From assembly GCA_964512095.1 (NCBI GenBank), contig CAZEIH010000012.1, positions 11,563 to 75,562 on the forward strand: DNA of 64,000 nucleotides, given 5' to 3'. The notes beneath the pieces are model-generated. The model did no database searches. It saw nothing but the letters and a program-made list of their open reading frames with translations, and was not told the DNA's origin. Origin of the DNA: DTU013 sp964512095. Its GTDB lineage: Bacteria; Bacillota; Clostridia; Acetivibrionales; DTU013. A program made the position numbers and the translations under genes. Shown piece after piece: positions 1-9,506 of the stretch (its first letter is position 1; every line of letters starts with the position of its first letter).

Positions 1-285
1 TTTGACGGTGAGAAGTCAATTATGGTTGCGTGCGGTACTGAGACAAAGGAAGTTAATTTGGAGTATGGCACAAACCAGCTGTTGCTTATTTCATACAGGA
101 GTTCTGAGAAGGTTGAATCCAAGGTGCAATATAATTCAATTTTGGTTGAGGCAAATAGACAATCTGCTGCTGACAAGGCTGTTAGTGGCAATAAAACAGT
201 AAAAGCGAACAATACCAACTCATTTGAAACGTTAAGCCAAAGATTCAATACTTTTATAGATAATCTAATAGGAAAGGGAAAGTAA
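1..285 (+). CDS. 3' end of an unrecognised protein, truncated by the window edge
   Basis: The frame is open from the first base and stops at 283-285, so about 94 C-terminal residues are visible. The piece is hydrophilic, with many Asn, Ser and Lys residues, and carries none of the histidine-kinase ATP-binding motifs expected if it were the end of WalK. It lies 24 bp upstream of yycH in the same direction and probably shares that transcript. No domain is recognisable. A Met codon at 22 is internal and should not be taken as the start. Confidence 0.6.
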   Translation, partial: FDGEKSIMVACGTETKEVNLEYGTNQLLLISYRSSEKVESKVQYNSILVEANRQSAADKAVSGNKTVKANNTNSFETLSQRFNTFIDNLIGKGK

Positions 286-309
286 TTTATTAGCTTTACG
301 GGGGCTTCA

Positions 310-1734
310 ATGAGCCATGCGATTAAAGAGCGGATAAAGACTATTAGCATATACATACTACTAATATCAGGTCTATTACAGGTAGGAATCCTCTGGAGCT
401 ATCAGAACCAGGGGGCTCCTATTAATCATTTATTAGGGCTGATATTTGGCAACGGCACCCAAATTAGCAATGAAACAGTAAGGGAGCATTTGTTTGCTCC
501 TGATAAAATAGTTGTGTCAGATGGAGAGTATTCCAATTCTCACTGGGTAATAAAACAGAGAAATGAATATTATAATGGGTTCTGGAGCGAAGCAGCTACA
601 GGTTTGCAAAAGATAGTTGATGGTAAGATTAGCATTTCTGTTTCTGGCGAAGAGTGGGATGATATTGTCGAGAAACGCGGGTTTTTGGTTGACTTTGGAT
701 ATACTATTGAACCGGAACTGCTTAGGTGGTTTCTGGGTACAGGAAACTCGTCGATTGATATGCCAAGCTTCAGGAAGCTTATGATAAGAAGAGATATTAT
801 TAACGATGACATCGGTACATTTTATTTCTATGGGACTGACGGAACCGTTTATTCTTCCAAACAAATAAGATTTGAGAAAGCAATTAAGCATAACCATGTT
901 ACTAATTATCTTAATAATGATGCAAATCAATTAAACCGTAGGTATTATTCTTTTTCAGGAAGCAACATCCAAAAGGCTGAGGATGAGCCAGATGTTCTCT
1001 ATGTTGCTGTTTCACCGAGATACTGGCCTTATAACGGGATATCGGTCAAACCTCCAGAACGGGCGGAAATTAAAGAGGAGCTTGAGGATATTCTTTTAGG
1101 TAGCGATGCTGGCCGTTATAACAAATATACATTTAATGAAGGTGTGATTCAATATACATACGGTAGCAATATCTACAGGTACCATTTGGATGGTTATCTT
1201 ACATATCGCTATCTTGGTAGTACAGAGCAAAAACCCGATACCAGGGTCGAAGAGGCGCTTCTAAATGCCTATCAGTTTGTTGGAAGAACAAAGGAGTTAT
1301 ATGACTCTGAGGCGGATATAGCTCTCACTTTAGTAGAGAAAAAAGCCGGTGGTGTTTATAAATTTACCTTTGATTACAGGATTGATGGTATGCCGATTAA
1401 AGTGGAGTATGGTATGAAGGATGGTAGCGGTAATAAGCTAAATCATGCAATAAGCATATTGGCTGATAATAGGCGGGTGTTGGAGTGTGATTGGCTGATA
1501 AAGAACTTCAAGCAGTATAAAACCGGATTTTACAATGATAGAATGTTGGAATTAATGGGAAGAGAAAGGATCCTATTTGATGATATCGATATTCAGCAAA
1601 TAGATACAGGATATTATGTTTCCAATGCTTATACAGAATTTTTAGAACCGGCGTTAATTATTGAAACTAAGGATAAGGAATCTAAGGAGAAGGGCACGAT
1701 TGTTTTGAATTTACTGCCGGAAGAGGGTGATTGA
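310..1734 (+). CDS. yycH: YycH, regulator of the WalRK two-component system
   Basis: 474 residues, close to the usual length of YycH. A short cytoplasmic start is followed by one membrane segment at about residues 11-31, and the rest is a large extracytoplasmic domain. In Bacillus YycH acts with YycI outside the membrane to modulate the essential sensor kinase WalK. The assignment rests on topology, length and the next genes (yycI, then walJ), since sequence conservation in this family is low. The ATG follows a G-rich ribosome binding site at about 299-304. The yycI start is 3 bp after the stop, so the two are translationally linked. Confidence 0.85.
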   Translation: MSHAIKERIKTISIYILLISGLLQVGILWSYQNQGAPINHLLGLIFGNGTQISNETVREHLFAPDKIVVSDGEYSNSHWVIKQRNEYYNGFWSEAATGLQKIVDGKISISVSGEEWDDIVEKRGFLVDFGYTIEPELLRWFLGTGNSSIDMPSFRKLMIRRDIINDDIGTFYFYGTDGTVYSSKQIRFEKAIKHNHVTNYLNNDANQLNRRYYSFSGSNIQKAEDEPDVLYVAVSPRYWPYNGISVKPPERAEIKEELEDILLGSDAGRYNKYTFNEGVIQYTYGSNIYRYHLDGYLTYRYLGSTEQKPDTRVEEALLNAYQFVGRTKELYDSEADIALTLVEKKAGGVYKFTFDYRIDGMPIKVEYGMKDGSGNKLNHAISILADNRRVLECDWLIKNFKQYKTGFYNDRMLELMGRERILFDDIDIQQIDTGYYVSNAYTEFLEPALIIETKDKESKEKGTIVLNLLPEEGD

Positions 1735-1737
1735 CAT

Positions 1738-2568
1738 ATGGATGTTTCCAAGGCGAAAACCGTTATAATCGTATTACTGGTTGCTTTTAATGTTTTTTTG
1801 TTAGCAAATAATTTCATCTATCATGATACGCAAGGAGCCAGCAGGGAGACGTTGGAGAACGCAGTAAAAATTTTGGAGCAGCGTGGTGTAGAGCTCGAGT
1901 GCGGGATCCCTGCTGCTGAAGGTGGTAGCCACCATCGACTGGTGTATATGCAGGCCGTTCTAGATAGGGAACGTATAGCAACTACGCTGCTTGGAGAAAA
2001 TCGTGAGACGCAGGACAATTCTTATTATCTCAGTGCTACGAAGAAGTTGATATTTTCAGGAGAAGCATCCTTTGTTTATACTGATCAGATGGTTCTGACG
2101 TCTGAGGCCAACCGCTTTGATCAAGCTGAAGCAGCAGAAACTGCTTATAGATTTATGAAGGATAAAGGGTTGCTTGATGGGAAGTATGTCCTTGATGGAG
2201 CCGATAGAGGCAATGACGGTAGCTTTATTTTGCATTACATAGAAAAATACGAGGGCCAGTTGCTTTTTGATAATTATTTCATTATACAGTTGAATGATAA
2301 GGTAATTATGAGTGTGGAATACCAAAGGTACCAAATTAAAGGTTTTTCGTCAGAGATTATTGAACAGCCGGAAGTATATCAGACCTTGCTTTCCTATTTT
2401 ATGAATGATAGCGATGTAGTTATCACGAGCATCGATAGTGGGTACAAGTTAACAGATGATACAGCAGCTGATACTATTGAGTCAATCGAGCCACTTCCGG
2501 TATGGAGAGTCGTGGTTAAGGGTGAGACAGAGCCTTTATATATTAGCCCCCATGATATATCATTGTAG
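1738..2568 (+). CDS. yycI: YycI, membrane-anchored WalRK regulatory protein
   Basis: 276 residues. The N-terminus (Met-Asp-Val-Ser-Lys-Ala-Lys) followed by a membrane segment at about residues 8-27 is the family signature; Bacillus YycI begins Met-Asp-Trp-Ser-Lys. The remainder is predicted to lie outside the cell, where YycI pairs with YycH to restrain WalK. The gene starts 3 bp after yycH and is followed after 82 bp by murA. A region resembling a -10 box (TATAAT-like, about 2588-2595) in that gap could give murA an additional promoter. Confidence 0.85.
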   Translation: MDVSKAKTVIIVLLVAFNVFLLANNFIYHDTQGASRETLENAVKILEQRGVELECGIPAAEGGSHHRLVYMQAVLDRERIATTLLGENRETQDNSYYLSATKKLIFSGEASFVYTDQMVLTSEANRFDQAEAAETAYRFMKDKGLLDGKYVLDGADRGNDGSFILHYIEKYEGQLLFDNYFIIQLNDKVIMSVEYQRYQIKGFSSEIIEQPEVYQTLLSYFMNDSDVVITSIDSGYKLTDDTAADTIESIEPLPVWRVVVKGETEPLYISPHDISL

Positions 2569-2650
2569 TATTACAGAAAAATCAGTGGTATAATAAAATA
2601 GGATGCCGATTAAGCATCGATATTCATAGATACAAAGGATAAGAAGGCAG

Positions 2651-3919
2651 GTGCGCAGATTGGGAAGGATTGTTATTCATGGCCGCGAGGCATTGCGGGG
2701 TGATGTTTATATCAGTGGAGCCAAAAATGCAGCCGTAGCAGTATTGCCTGCAGCGTTATTGATTGATGGAGAGTGTAGTATAGAAAATCTCCCGGATATA
2801 AAGGATACAAGGATTTTAGAAGATACACTTACACAGCTTGGTGCTAAGGTTACATTCAAAGATCGAAATACAGTTCAAATAGATTCTAAAGAGATTAATT
2901 CTTACATAGCCCCCTACGATATGATAAAAAGTATGAGAGCTTCCTATTATTTGCTTGGAGCATTGCTTGGACGGTTTGGAAAAGCAGAGGTAGCGTTGCC
3001 AGGTGGTTGTGATTTTGGTTATAGACCGATTGATCAGCATATAAAGGGCTTTGAAGCTATGGGTGCTAATGTTGTTATTGAGCATGGCATGATTAAGCTT
3101 TTTGCCGACAAGCTGGTGGGGAGCCAGATATACCTTGACGTAGTTAGTGTAGGAGCTACTATTAACCTTATGCTTGCTGCAGTGAAAGCAGAGGGTACCA
3201 CTGTTATTGAAAATGCGGCAAAGGAGCCTCATATAGTTGATACAGCTAATTTTTTAAATGCAGCCGGAGCTAATATTAAGGGTGCAGGAACAGATGTAAT
3301 CAAAATAATGGGAGTTAACCATCTCAAGGGTGGCCATATACATTCTATTATACCCGACATGGTGGAGGCAGGTACATTTATGATAGCCGGGGCTGCAACC
3401 GGTGGTGATGTGACTGTAAAGAATGTGATACCAAAGCATATGGAGTCCTTGACCGCAAAGCTTCTAGAAATGAATGTAAATGTTATTGAGGGTGAGGACT
3501 GGATAAGGGTTATCAGAGAGAATAATATTCGAAAAGCAAATATTAAGACACTGCCCTATCCAGGCTTTGCAACTGATTTACATCCGTTGACAACAGTTCT
3601 ACTTTGTTTGGCAGATGGCAACAGCATTGTTACAGAAAGCATTTGGCCGACTCGGTTTCAGTATGTAGACGAGCTTAAAAGAATGGGCGCCAGGATACGA
3701 GTGGACGGTTGTTTGGCTGTTGTCGATGGACCGGCTAAACTAAATGGTGCAGAGGTAAATGCCATAGATCTTAGAGCTGGAGCAGCTGTTGTTATAGCCG
3801 GTCTTTCGGCAGATGGAACGACAGTGGTGCATAATATTAAGTATATAGACCGAGGCTATGAGGACTTCGTCGGTAAGCTACAGTATCTAGGTGCGAACAT
3901 AACCAGAATAGAGGATTGA
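2651..3919 (+). CDS. murA: UDP-N-acetylglucosamine 1-carboxyvinyltransferase (MurA)
   Basis: 422 residues, full length. MurA transfers enolpyruvate from PEP to UDP-GlcNAc, the first committed step of peptidoglycan synthesis in the cytoplasm. Visible signatures are SGAKNA at residues 22-27, the active-site loop with Cys120 in LPGGCDFGYRP (the Cys attacked by fosfomycin in E. coli MurA), and DRGYE near the C-terminus. The start is GTG at 2651, just behind a purine-rich AAGGATAAGAAGG site. Its location between yycI and walJ links precursor synthesis to the cell-wall regulon. Clostridia often carry two MurA paralogues, so this may be one of two. The active-site Cys is retained, so it does not look intrinsically fosfomycin-resistant. 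Confidence 0.95.
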   Translation: MRRLGRIVIHGREALRGDVYISGAKNAAVAVLPAALLIDGECSIENLPDIKDTRILEDTLTQLGAKVTFKDRNTVQIDSKEINSYIAPYDMIKSMRASYYLLGALLGRFGKAEVALPGGCDFGYRPIDQHIKGFEAMGANVVIEHGMIKLFADKLVGSQIYLDVVSVGATINLMLAAVKAEGTTVIENAAKEPHIVDTANFLNAAGANIKGAGTDVIKIMGVNHLKGGHIHSIIPDMVEAGTFMIAGAATGGDVTVKNVIPKHMESLTAKLLEMNVNVIEGEDWIRVIRENNIRKANIKTLPYPGFATDLHPLTTVLLCLADGNSIVTESIWPTRFQYVDELKRMGARIRVDGCLAVVDGPAKLNGAEVNAIDLRAGAAVVIAGLSADGTTVVHNIKYIDRGYEDFVGKLQYLGANITRIED

Positions 3920-3923
3920 GTGC

Positions 3924-4712
3924 ATGAAATTTTGTAGTTTATATAGTGGTAGCAGCGGTAATTCTATATTTGTGGCGTCTGGTGAAACGAAACTGCTTGT
4001 TGAAGCAGGCCTGAGCGGTAAAAGGATTATTGAAGCATTGTGCTCCATAGGTGAAAAACCGTCTGACATTAATGCGATTTTAGTTTCCCATGAGCATAGC
4101 GACCACATTAGAGGCGCCGGCATATTGTCTCGCAAGTTTAATCTGCCCATATACGCTAGCGAAGGTACATGGAGAGGTATGGAGCAAATGATCGGACCAG
4201 TTCTTGAATGTAATAAGAAGGTGTTTTCATCATATGCCCCCTTCGATATTGGAGATATTGCGGTCACTCCTTTTTCCATACCTCATGATGCAAATGAACC
4301 TGTGGGTTATAGCTTTTCAACATCAGGTAAGAAGGTGACTATAGCCACTGATATAGGCCACATAAGCATGGAGCTTTTAAATAATTTTCTTGATAGCGAT
4401 TTGTTACTTTTAGAGTCGAATCACGATATTGAGATGCTCAAGGTGGGACCATATCCCTGGCCGCTGAAAAAACGCATTGCGGGAGAGCATGGGCACCTTT
4501 CAAATGATGCAGCCGGCGAGATCATAGCCTATATGGCTGAGAAGGGGACAAAGCAGTTTCTACTGGGACACCTAAGCAAGGAGAATAATTTTCCTGAGCT
4601 GGCGTACCAAACCGTATGTAATGCACTATACGAGAAGAAGCTTACCGCTGGCACCGACTATACCCTTGATGTAGCTCTGCGTGACCGAGTCGGTAGAGTG
4701 ATTGAGTTATGA
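3924..4712 (+). CDS. walJ: WalJ/YycJ metallo-beta-lactamase-fold hydrolase
   Basis: 262 residues. The metal-binding motif HEHSDH is at residues 56-61, and further His/Asp ligands (ATDIGH, SNHD, GHLS) are spaced as in the family. Members are cytoplasmic metal-dependent nucleases; the Bacillus protein has been linked to coordination of cell division, wall metabolism and DNA replication. The gene starts 4 bp after murA and its stop overlaps the rlmH start by 4 bases, so yycH-yycI-murA-walJ-rlmH is read as one unit. Confidence 0.92.
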   Translation: MKFCSLYSGSSGNSIFVASGETKLLVEAGLSGKRIIEALCSIGEKPSDINAILVSHEHSDHIRGAGILSRKFNLPIYASEGTWRGMEQMIGPVLECNKKVFSSYAPFDIGDIAVTPFSIPHDANEPVGYSFSTSGKKVTIATDIGHISMELLNNFLDSDLLLLESNHDIEMLKVGPYPWPLKKRIAGEHGHLSNDAAGEIIAYMAEKGTKQFLLGHLSKENNFPELAYQTVCNALYEKKLTAGTDYTLDVALRDRVGRVIEL

Positions 4713-5188
4713 AGGTTACAATAATTGCAGTCGGTAAGCTTAAAGAACGGTATCTCAAAGAAGGAATAGCCGAGTATGCAAAGCGTCTCTCGCGTTTTTG
4801 TAGCTTACAGATAGTGGAGGTGGAGGATGAGCAAGCTCCTGAATCCCTTAGCCCGGCGCAAGAAGAGCAGATAAAGAAGAAGGAAGCCTTTAAGGTTCTA
4901 GGCAAGGTGAAGGATGGGGCTTATCTTATAGTTCTTGATGTAAAAGGTGCTAAAAGAACCTCTGAGAAATTTGCGGCAGCAATTCAAAACTGCATGACCA
5001 ACGGTAAGTCCAACATTACATTTGTTATTGGGGGATCGTTGGGCCTGGCTGCAGAGCTACTGGACAAAGCCGATTTGAGGTTATCTCTGTCTGACATGAC
5101 TTTTCCGCATCAATTGACACGCCTTATTTTACTGGAGCAGATTTTTCGGGCTTTTAAAATCAATAATGGTGAGACATATCATAAATAA
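4709..5188 (+). CDS. rlmH: 23S rRNA pseudouridine-1915 N3-methyltransferase (RlmH)
   Basis: 159 residues, the normal length for this SPOUT-class methyltransferase, which uses SAM to methylate pseudouridine 1915 in helix 69 of 23S rRNA. The knot motif FVIGGSLGL is at residues 105-113, HQLTR at 134-138, and the C-terminal INNGETYHK tail is characteristic. It overlaps walJ by 4 bp. The same pairing occurs in many Firmicutes. Confidence 0.95.
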   Translation: MKVTIIAVGKLKERYLKEGIAEYAKRLSRFCSLQIVEVEDEQAPESLSPAQEEQIKKKEAFKVLGKVKDGAYLIVLDVKGAKRTSEKFAAAIQNCMTNGKSNITFVIGGSLGLAAELLDKADLRLSLSDMTFPHQLTRLILLEQIFRAFKINNGETYHK

Positions 5189-5359
5189 CCCCACTATACC
5201 TTGAGTTTATCTTAGAATGTCTTATAGTAAACTAAGCGTAGGTTTACTGTCTTTTCAGGGCTGTGATATAATTTAGGCAGTAAAGGGTGGTGCTAAGTCA
5301 GTAGGGAAAATGTTGATTATTAGTGAGAAATTGCAGGATGATTATTTTGAGGTATTACA

Positions 5360-5860
5360 GTGTACAAAAAAGTACTATACAAAAAAGCTTACAGGTTGTT
5401 AAAGAATTCTACCCCGATGAAGTTTGACTGTGGCCTTATTTGCAATGGCAAATGCTGTACCGGCGATAGAGACATGGGGATGTGTCTCTATCCGGGCGAA
5501 GAGTCGTTATTACAAGGATATGCAGACTTTTTGGACATACGAAATGATAGGCTCAGGGATATGGATGTTCTTTTTGCCACTTGTAAAGGAAGCTGCAATC
5601 GCAGACTCAGGCCCCTTGCATGCAGGATTTATCCTTTGGCTCCGTATCTCAATGAGGACAGTAGACTGGACATAATCCAGGACCCAAGAGCCAAATATAT
5701 ATGTCCATTATTGATGAAATCATTTGATCTGAAAATTGACAGAGCATTCAAAAGGAATGTTAAAAATGCATTTAGAATCCTCATACAGGATGAGGAAATA
5801 AGGAGCTACATTGAGCTTTTATCAAGTATTCTAGATGATTACAAGAAGCTTACCTGGTAG
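5360..5860 (+). CDS. Cysteine-cluster (YkgJ-like) protein
   Basis: 166 residues with two cysteine groups: CGLICNGKCC at about residues 24-33, then CKGSC and LACRIYP at about 75-93, and a further Cys near residue 115. This layout fits the YkgJ/putative zinc- or iron-chelating family, whose members probably bind a metal or an Fe-S cluster. The start is GTG at 5360 behind GAGGT at about 5349. A plausible promoter (TTTACT, then TATAAT about 18 bp later, near 5240-5270) separates it from rlmH. Biological role unknown. Confidence 0.7.
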   Translation: MYKKVLYKKAYRLLKNSTPMKFDCGLICNGKCCTGDRDMGMCLYPGEESLLQGYADFLDIRNDRLRDMDVLFATCKGSCNRRLRPLACRIYPLAPYLNEDSRLDIIQDPRAKYICPLLMKSFDLKIDRAFKRNVKNAFRILIQDEEIRSYIELLSSILDDYKKLTW

Positions 5861-5952
5861 GATTTCAGCTCAGACCTTTATTTTACTTGACGGGTATAAT
5901 GGTTATACAGCTTAATAGAGCATGAAATAGGCGTTAGGGTTTAGATAAAATT

Positions 5953-6242
5953 ATGGATTCAGCTAGCATGATGGATGCTCAATTTTGGACGAATGATGAC
6001 TGAAACGGGTGCATTCTTTTGATTGTGATAAGCTGTCAGAGAAGTTTTGCAAGCCAACTCTATTTCTGGTGGGACGGCAGGATTCCTGCGTGGGATATAA
6101 GGATGCTTGGAATATCCTTGACAATTATCCGAGAGCTACGTTTGCCGTACTTGACAAAGCAGGACACAATCTGCAGATTGAGCAGGGTGAGGTAATGAGT
6201 TCGCTAGTCGATGAATGGCTTGAAAGAGTCAGTGAATTTTGA
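5953..6242 (+). pseudogene. Decayed alpha/beta hydrolase, C-terminal remnant
   Basis: The open frame 6009-6242 encodes the last quarter of an alpha/beta hydrolase: KPTLFLVGRQDSCVGY holds the Asp of the triad, and DKAGHNLQ holds the catalytic His. No nucleophile elbow (G-x-S-x-G) or N-terminal domain is present. Immediately upstream in another frame (5953-6003) a short stretch resembling the preceding part of such proteins (DAQFWT) ends at a stop, suggesting a frameshift between the two. The GTG at 6009 has no ribosome binding site. Best read as the remnant of a lost gene. Confidence 0.6.
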
Positions 6243-6304
6243 TAATATTTAGCAGATAGCGCATATGTTATTCTTTGGAATAATTCGAATGGGGGGGCAG
6301 TATT

Positions 6305-6682
6305 ATGAAGAATCTGCTTGCAGGGATTGGTTTTTTTGTATTGGGTGTATTTCTCATTACACAGAATACTATTGTCAGATCAGGCATTAACTTATCGGGG
6401 GTAACTGGCGGATATAATCCTCCTTTAGGAATACTGCTGTTGCCTGTCTTGATTGGAATAGTGATGCTATTTGCCATGAAGAAACAGATTTGGGGATGGA
6501 TACTGATAGGCTTCGGTATTGCGACCATACTTCTGGGCTTGCTAATGGGACTGGAGGTCACCTTCAAGCCTACAAGCCTGTACGTCACCATACTTATGTT
6601 CGCTTGTACAGCCGTTGGTGTAGGATTGATGATTCGTGGCATTGTACAGTCTAATCAAAGAGAAGAAGAGCACAAGGGTTAG
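6305..6682 (+). CDS. Small four-helix membrane protein of unknown function
   Basis: 125 residues with four hydrophobic segments at about 5-24, 43-60, 64-84 and 90-110, and a charged C-terminus rich in Glu and Lys. The ATG follows a run of G residues (6291-6297) that can serve as the ribosome binding site. It stands alone, convergent with the ABC exporter genes that end at 6733. I do not recognise the family. Confidence 0.6.
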   Translation: MKNLLAGIGFFVLGVFLITQNTIVRSGINLSGVTGGYNPPLGILLLPVLIGIVMLFAMKKQIWGWILIGFGIATILLGLLMGLEVTFKPTSLYVTILMFACTAVGVGLMIRGIVQSNQREEEHKG

Positions 6683-6732
6683 CTTATCCAAATAAAGTGG
6701 CATTAGTTAGGATGAACAGGGTGTTTGTGATA

Positions 6733-8400
6733 CTAATAATCCACATTCTTCCAGGCGATTTTAAAGCTACTCCTCCACAATAATATTGTAATGAGTATAG
6801 ATATACCTAAATTGATAGTCACCCCAAAGGGGACTAAGGTAAATAGGAAATGGATACCACCAAACAGTGCTGTAATAAAGAAAGATAGCATAACAGCCGC
6901 TAGTGAATTCCCATCTTGGGTATACTGAAAGTCTCTATAAAAAGGTAGTTCTTTTTTTGATGCTTTAAAAATAAATAGCATAAGTATAATCATGTTGAAG
7001 AATATTAGGAGGATGTGGGGCAAGCACTTGAAGCCATAGATAAACAAAAAAACTAGTGAGGTAAACAGGTACAATGGGGCGACAAATCTAAAAAGAAAGC
7101 ACTTAAAACTACCCTTAAAAATCGGTGTAGGTGTATCCAAGGGCAGTGCCCTGTATATCCAGGCGCCCTTGTAATTCTCACTGTTTCTGAGTATCAGGAT
7201 GGCACTTCCTAGCATAATTGCTGAAATATATAGTCCAAGGAAATAATACCCGTCGGATATATTGTTGAAAGCCTCAGTAATGGATTTTCCACGGCCAAAA
7301 GCATTGAACATAAATACAAAGGGAATAAATACTGAAAAGGCCAGTGAAGGGTACAGTCGGAGCTTGAGCTTTCTTTCGTTTGATATAGTGCTCTGGGTAA
7401 ATTTATAGAACATCCTCTCTTGGCTAGTGGGACACAGCAGTTTGATAAACCCTTCCTTGATAGCTGTTTTAGAACTATTGACCCTCTTATTTCTGCTACT
7501 TTGGTCATTAAGCTTCTGAAGATTTTTTTCAAAATGAGGCACAACGGTTTTGGTGTATAATCCGATCGATATTATCGGGATGGCAAATGCGGCTATGCTA
7601 AGACAAATGTTGTATGCGGATAATTCCTGCTCCAAAAAAAGACTGAAGGGGGCTGCGAACCAGGCTGTTGGTACAATATAATGCCACCAAGCAGGTGAAA
7701 TAGTTATTACGAGCTCTGAAATATCGAATATACGCCCCATAAGTTGGTAAGAAATAAGAAGTACTACAGAGAGAATTATCTGAAAGTAATTAATAATATC
7801 CTTTAGTTTTTCACCGTCAAAGAACTTTAGTATCAAGGTGTAAATTATCGAAGTGAGAAATACTACAAAGGCGCATATCAGGATGAGCTCTATAAAGAAT
7901 ATAAGGAAAAATCCTGGCCCGTATTTGAATGTGCCAATTATTAGCGATGGTCCTGCAAGGGCGATGGTGATGCAAAAAAGATAATATATGATGTGTATGA
8001 TTTTTGCTGCGTTCAGGGTTTTTGGAGTGATTGGCCTTGGCAGCAGTATGCTTTTTTCTCTGGTATCCAGCAATACAGAAGAAAAATCAGAAATCATAGT
8101 TGACATCAGTAAAAAAATTATCATTCCGATAGATATATTCATCTTATAGAATAAAGGGAAGGGCATTGTCAATAGAAGTGCTGAGAACAAACCCATAAAG
8201 CCATAAATGAAGAGACTGGATTTAAATTGATTCTTTCCTTCTTTTATTTTATTGTTGTTTGCAACTACAGTTGGTACCCTACGGGAATCCATAACAAGTT
8301 TAAATTTCAGTATCAGCCTGAATATACTGTAGTCTATACCTAATCGCTTAAGTATATATGCAAATCTGTCGAGAAGCTTTAAAATACGGAATTCCTTCAA
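6733..8400 (-). CDS. ABC exporter membrane subunit
   Basis: 555 residues with about a dozen hydrophobic stretches, typical of the large ABC-2-type export permeases of Firmicutes. It starts with TTG at 8400, three bases after the stop of the ATP-binding protein gene. GGGGTG at the end of that gene lies six bases before the TTG and supports this start. The short distance implies translational coupling and one complex. The substrate cannot be told from sequence. Confidence 0.8.
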   Translation of the reverse strand: MKEFRILKLLDRFAYILKRLGIDYSIFRLILKFKLVMDSRRVPTVVANNNKIKEGKNQFKSSLFIYGFMGLFSALLLTMPFPLFYKMNISIGMIIFLLMSTMISDFSSVLLDTREKSILLPRPITPKTLNAAKIIHIIYYLFCITIALAGPSLIIGTFKYGPGFFLIFFIELILICAFVVFLTSIIYTLILKFFDGEKLKDIINYFQIILSVVLLISYQLMGRIFDISELVITISPAWWHYIVPTAWFAAPFSLFLEQELSAYNICLSIAAFAIPIISIGLYTKTVVPHFEKNLQKLNDQSSRNKRVNSSKTAIKEGFIKLLCPTSQERMFYKFTQSTISNERKLKLRLYPSLAFSVFIPFVFMFNAFGRGKSITEAFNNISDGYYFLGLYISAIMLGSAILILRNSENYKGAWIYRALPLDTPTPIFKGSFKCFLFRFVAPLYLFTSLVFLFIYGFKCLPHILLIFFNMIILMLFIFKASKKELPFYRDFQYTQDGNSLAAVMLSFFITALFGGIHFLFTLVPFGVTINLGISILITILLWRSSFKIAWKNVDY

Positions 8401-8403
8401 GTT

Positions 8404-9210
8404 TTACACCCCTTTTATGACGGAAATGAATTCATCAGCTATTTCCTTGTGCCTGTTGAAGCCTGTGAGCTGGTTGAATATCTCTTCAAGGGACCCCTCA
8501 CTGCTTTTTTGCTTCAATTCATCAAACGTACCATCAGCAACTATTTGTCCGTTACTTATCAATATGATTCTGCTACTGATTTTTTCAACCACATCCATAA
8601 TATGGGACGAATAAAATATCGTTTTCCCCTGAGCTGCCAGTGAGGACATGATTTCCTTGAAAACCATGACGCTATTGGCATCTAAACCGCTCATAGGTTC
8701 GTCAAAGAAAAGAATATCAGGGTCGTGTAAAAGACTTGATATGATAAGAAGCTTTTGCTTCATACCCTTTGAATAGGAGGATATCCTGGAATGGTATACA
8801 TCTTCTATACCAAATAGAGACATCAGCTTTGATGCTTTAGCGTCAGCAGTATCTGGAGACAGTCCATATATTTCCCCTATAAAGGTGAGGTATTCATGAG
8901 CCGTTAGGCTTTCGTATACCTCTGCAGACTCTGGTACATAGCCAATTTTGCGTTTATAGTCGACACTCCCGCTTCTTATATCCTCGCCAAAAATTCTTAT
9001 TTCGCCTTCAAAGCCATCAAGTATGCCAAGCATCAGTTTGACGGTGGTGCTTTTCCCGGCCCCATTTGGTCCTATGTAACCTATTACCTGTCCTTTGAAT
9101 ATTTCCAGGTTTATTCCTCGTAGAACTTCATTTTCTCCAAAGCGCATTTTCAAATCTTTGATAATGACAACGGCCTCTTCCGATGATCTCGCTATCCCCA
9201 ATGACCTCAC
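8404..9210 (-). CDS. ABC transporter ATP-binding protein
   Basis: 268 residues with a complete nucleotide-binding domain: Walker A GPNGAGKST at 47-55, signature SYSKGMKQ, Walker B ILFFDEP followed by MSGLD, and the switch His in SSHIMD. It would power the permease encoded immediately downstream. The GTG at 9210 is used here, but its ribosome site (AAAGGA) is very close, so a start a few codons downstream is possible. A C-terminal extension of about 40 residues follows the ATPase core, as is common in exporters of this class. Confidence 0.88.
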   Translation of the reverse strand: MRSLGIARSSEEAVVIIKDLKMRFGENEVLRGINLEIFKGQVIGYIGPNGAGKSTTVKLMLGILDGFEGEIRIFGEDIRSGSVDYKRKIGYVPESAEVYESLTAHEYLTFIGEIYGLSPDTADAKASKLMSLFGIEDVYHSRISSYSKGMKQKLLIISSLLHDPDILFFDEPMSGLDANSVMVFKEIMSSLAAQGKTIFYSSHIMDVVEKISSRIILISNGQIVADGTFDELKQKSSEGSLEEIFNQLTGFNRHKEIADEFISVIKGV

Positions 9211-9413
9211 ATCCTTTATGTTTTCGTACAGGAGATATTATACCATATGTTATTGGAAGTACCAAGATGTGTTAATGAGTGTTGGCTTTTTATACTACGT
9301 TAGACAAATATTTGATATAATGAGTATCTATACTGTGAAAACTTGATAATGCAACAGTATGTCATTGACTGGAGAGGCCCTGAAGGGAATTGGATAAAAA
9401 TTCAAAGGAACAC

Positions 9414-9480
9414 TTGTTCACGAGGATATTTCTTGATATAATGTATTAGCGTGCTTATGTCTGCAATCAAAGCACGCTAA
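9414..9480 (+). promoter_or_regulatory. Promoter followed by an 11-bp hairpin at the predicted transcript start
   Basis: TTGTTC at 9414-9419 and TATAAT at 9437-9442 are 17 bp apart, placing the start of transcription near 9449. A perfect 11-bp inverted repeat (TTAGCGTGCTT at 9446-9456 and its complement at 9470-9480, 13-base loop) would then sit at the very 5' end of the mRNA. Such hairpins often protect messages from decay. No full U-tract follows, so it is a weak terminator candidate. Confidence 0.5.
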
Positions 9481-9506
9481 AGTTTTTGTTGATTGGAGTT
9501 GTGTAT

